Shown: positions 61,804 to 64,000 of the stretch, one piece after another
Layout: each line of letters opens with the position of its first letter
Numbering within the stretch: the stretch's first letter is position 1
Source of the DNA: Kordia periserrulae
Lineage (GTDB): Bacteria > Bacteroidota > Bacteroidia > Flavobacteriales > Flavobacteriaceae
Length of the DNA stretch: 64,000 bases
Direction: 5' to 3'
NCBI RefSeq assembly: GCF_003054265.1
Contig: NZ_QBKT01000007.1
Coordinates: 124,001 to 188,000 of the forward strand
Notes under the pieces: model-generated
Database searches by the model: none
The model's input: only the letters and a program-made list of their open reading frames with translations
What the model was told of the DNA's origin: nothing
Translations under genes and position numbers: made by a program

Positions 61804-64000
61804 TTATAAATTTAAGTTAATTCCCATTAATATGTTTCTTGATCTTGGATAGAAGTTGTTGTCAATTCCGCCATCAATTTCAGGATCTAATCCGTCATAA
61901 TCTGTAAGTACGAATAAGTTTTGTCCTGTTGCATATACGCGTAAACGTGTGTTTTTGAACGCTTCTTCAAACGTATATCCGATTGTCAAGTTGTCTAACT
62001 TTAAGAATGAAGCATCTTGTACATAGTAATCAGAGAATAATTGCTGATTTTGGAAACCTGTATCTAAGATTGATGCATTAACGTTATTGATAGAGTTTGC
62101 ACCAAATAGAGATTGTACATTTCCAGTGTTAGATGCTACGTTATTATATGCAAAGTTACCTAAACTTGCGCGTAATGTAAAACTGAAATCAAAATTTCCG
62201 TATTGCATGTTTGAGTTGAAACCGAAAACTGCGTCCGCATTCGGGCTTTTGTAACGGTATCTATCATCAACGTCAACAACTCCGTCACCGTTAATATCTA
62301 CATACGCACCTTCAATTGGTGCTCCGTTTGCATCATAGATTTGCTTGAATACATAGAACGAGTTTGCTTCAAATCCTACAGAGTTGATTTGGATAGTGTT
62401 ACCAACTCCACCTGCAATTCCTCCTGTTAATGAACCTGGAGATGTTGGATCGTCTGTTAAGAATAGTTTCGTGATTTCGTTGTCGAAGAATGAAACGTTG
62501 AAGTTTGTATTCCACGAGAATTTTTCCGTATCAACAATCAACGTGTTTAAGTTGATTTCCAAACCTCTGTTTTCTAAGTTACCTACGTTTGTAAACAATG
62601 CGTTTGACAAGTTAGTTCCTGCTGGTACTGGAATAAAGTTGATTAAGTCTTCTACTTTACGCTCATATACTTCTACAGAACCTGTAATGCGGTCGTTTAA
62701 GAATCCGAAATCCAATCCTAAGTTGATGGTTTTAGAACGCTCCCAACGTAAGTTTTCGTCATATTCTTCTGGACGAATCGTGGTTACAAAACGAGGCGAA
62801 CCGTCAGGATTGTATCCAAATTGGTACTGAACTCGTCCGTCACCTGTGGTATAACGTGGAATGTATCCGTAGTCTTGACCAAATTCTTGCTGACCAGTTT
62901 CTCCGTACCCAGCTCTAAGTTTTAATTGCGAGAATACTTTTGAATTTTCCATGAATTTTTCCCCCATAATATTCCATCCTAAAGAAACACCTCCAAAAAT
63001 ATCAGAGCGATCATCTGGATTTAAACGTGAAGAAATATCATTTCTAAGGTTTAACGTAATTAAGTACTTGTCTGCAATAGAAACATTGGCTCTACCAAAG
63101 TAAGATTCTAAGGCGTTTTCAGTTTTAAATACATTTCCGTTCACTTCATCCAATCCTGTAACGTTTTGGAATCTGTTAGATCTGTAGAAACTTTGGAAAG
63201 AGTGACCTGCTGTAATATCAATGGTAGTGTTAATGCTTTCAATATCTTTTTTGTAAAAAGCAAATACATCTAGCAATTGCGTTCTGTTTAACGTGTTGTT
63301 GGTTCCGAACAATCCTTGGCTGTTAAAATTTGAAGCGGCAGTTGGTGGAATTACAAATCTTCCATCTACTTCATTATAGTCGTATCCACCTTTTACCGTT
63401 ACTTTTAAATCTCTAAAGAATGGTAAGGTATAATCAATCTTTAAACTTCCTGTACTTCTTTTTGTTTCAGCAGTACTATCATTTTGTTCTAATAATCCTA
63501 CTGGGTTTCGTACAGCAATGGTGTTGATAGTTCCGTCGTTGTTTACGTTTTCCGTGTATCCGCCAAAAGGACTGTTTGGATCGAATACGGATTGTGTAGG
63601 GTCAAAAGAAACCGCTGCTCCAATAGCACCTTGGTTTCCAAATTGGTCATTTAAAATAGCTCCTAATACATTAGCTTCAATTCGTAAATCATCGTTTAGC
63701 AAACGCTGTACAAACTTTAAAGAACCTGTCCAACGATCAACTTCTGAAGTACGTAATGTTCCTTCTTGCGTTACAAAACCAACAGACGCTCTATACGTTG
63801 AATTGTCAAAACCTCCAGAAACAGTTACGTTTGTATCATGCGTTAATGAACCTCTGTAAATTTCATCTTGCCAATCAGTACTTGTATTCCCTAATTGTGC
63901 AATTTGGTTTGCATTTCCATTTGCCAATACCAAATCTCTAAACTGAGTTGATGACAAGATATCAACTTCGTTTACATTGCTACCTACAGAAGTAAAGTGA
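61804..64000 (-). CDS. SusC/RagA-family TonB-dependent transporter (partial, N-terminus cut)
   Basis: The reading frame stays open to the window end, so the gene extends beyond 64000; the visible part is about 731 residues. It shows the end of the SusC plug ('SSTQFRDLVLANG') and the beta-barrel with typical segments such as 'NTDWQDEIYRGSLTHDTNVTVSGG', 'KLRAGYGETGQQEFG', 'RWERSKTINLGLDFGFLNDRI' and a C-terminal 'YPRSRNILMGINLNL'. It imports oligosaccharides across the outer membrane using TonB energy. First visible gene of the susC-susD-susE-amylase operon. Confidence 0.95.
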   Translation of the reverse strand, partial: HFTSVGSNVNEVDILSSTQFRDLVLANGNANQIAQLGNTSTDWQDEIYRGSLTHDTNVTVSGGFDNSTYRASVGFVTQEGTLRTSEVDRWTGSLKFVQRLLNDDLRIEANVLGAILNDQFGNQGAIGAAVSFDPTQSVFDPNSPFGGYTENVNNDGTINTIAVRNPVGLLEQNDSTAETKRSTGSLKIDYTLPFFRDLKVTVKGGYDYNEVDGRFVIPPTAASNFNSQGLFGTNNTLNRTQLLDVFAFYKKDIESINTTIDITAGHSFQSFYRSNRFQNVTGLDEVNGNVFKTENALESYFGRANVSIADKYLITLNLRNDISSRLNPDDRSDIFGGVSLGWNIMGEKFMENSKVFSQLKLRAGYGETGQQEFGQDYGYIPRYTTGDGRVQYQFGYNPDGSPRFVTTIRPEEYDENLRWERSKTINLGLDFGFLNDRITGSVEVYERKVEDLINFIPVPAGTNLSNALFTNVGNLENRGLEINLNTLIVDTEKFSWNTNFNVSFFDNEITKLFLTDDPTSPGSLTGGIAGGVGNTIQINSVGFEANSFYVFKQIYDANGAPIEGAYVDINGDGVVDVDDRYRYKSPNADAVFGFNSNMQYGNFDFSFTLRASLGNFAYNNVASNTGNVQSLFGANSINNVNASILDTGFQNQQLFSDYYVQDASFLKLDNLTIGYTFEEAFKNTRLRVYATGQNLFVLTDYDGLDPEIDGGIDNNFYPRSRNILMGINLNL

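Overview
The window looks like a chromosome segment of a marine-type Flavobacteriaceae (Bacteroidota). The evidence is low GC content, several -7 elements fitting TAnnTTTG, type IX secretion (T9SS) C-terminal sorting domains, a SusC/SusD starch locus, a fused CcoNO oxidase and many small lipoproteins. A Kordia-like genome is possible, but the genus cannot be fixed from the sequence. No rRNA, tRNA, IS element, CRISPR array or origin was seen.

Layout. (1) 1-1237: end of a CBS-domain gene and an AstE/AspA-like deacylase. (2) 1234-11247: the cbb3 oxidase locus (ccoS, ccoNO fusion, ccoQ, ccoP, ccoG, ccoH, SafE-like protein, all minus), ccoI (minus) and a divergent Crp/Fnr regulator. Two near-identical palindromes sit exactly 33 bp upstream of -7-like boxes and link the regulator to the operon. 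A 13-copy, 23-bp tandem repeat follows fnr. (3) 11660-15000: an ECF sigma factor surrounded by small genes, four of which carry the same two-block promoter motif. (4) 15151-25031: housekeeping and scattered genes (ssb, GNAT, GIDE-like, CBS, M28 and M13 peptidases, tdh). (5) 25093-34419: a CHAT/TPR protein, a subtilase lipoprotein, a large T9SS adhesin-like protein and an ECF sigma/anti-sigma pair.

(6) 34559-47432 is the most interesting region: a class I lanthipeptide-type RiPP locus. It holds a LanC cyclase, a LanB dehydratase split into two overlapping genes (glutamylation 751 aa, elimination 302 aa), two paralogous membrane TPR-AraC regulators each followed by a small GG-leader peptide, a third Cys-rich GG precursor, and a convergent C39-peptidase ABC exporter with HlyD adaptor. 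A fourth precursor-like gene lies 8 kb away at 55683-55874. All four peptides share the leader pattern L-x-L-x-K-x-x-I-[AS]-x-[LIV] and a GG site. The presumed flow is LanB-N/LanB-C dehydrating Ser/Thr, LanC forming thioether rings, and the C39 transporter clipping after GG and exporting the product, under control of membrane-spanning TPR regulators.

(7) 47699-55524: an RloA/AbiL-like ATPase, then a three-gene set (PSD-family pyruvoyl decarboxylase with an N-terminal extension as in PsiD-type enzymes, an unrecognised 609-aa exported protein, a c-type cytochrome lipoprotein) and a beta-trefoil-like secreted protein. (8) 56100-64000: a starch utilisation locus (SusC, SusD, SusE-like, GH13 amylase with T9SS tail), with SusC cut by the window end.
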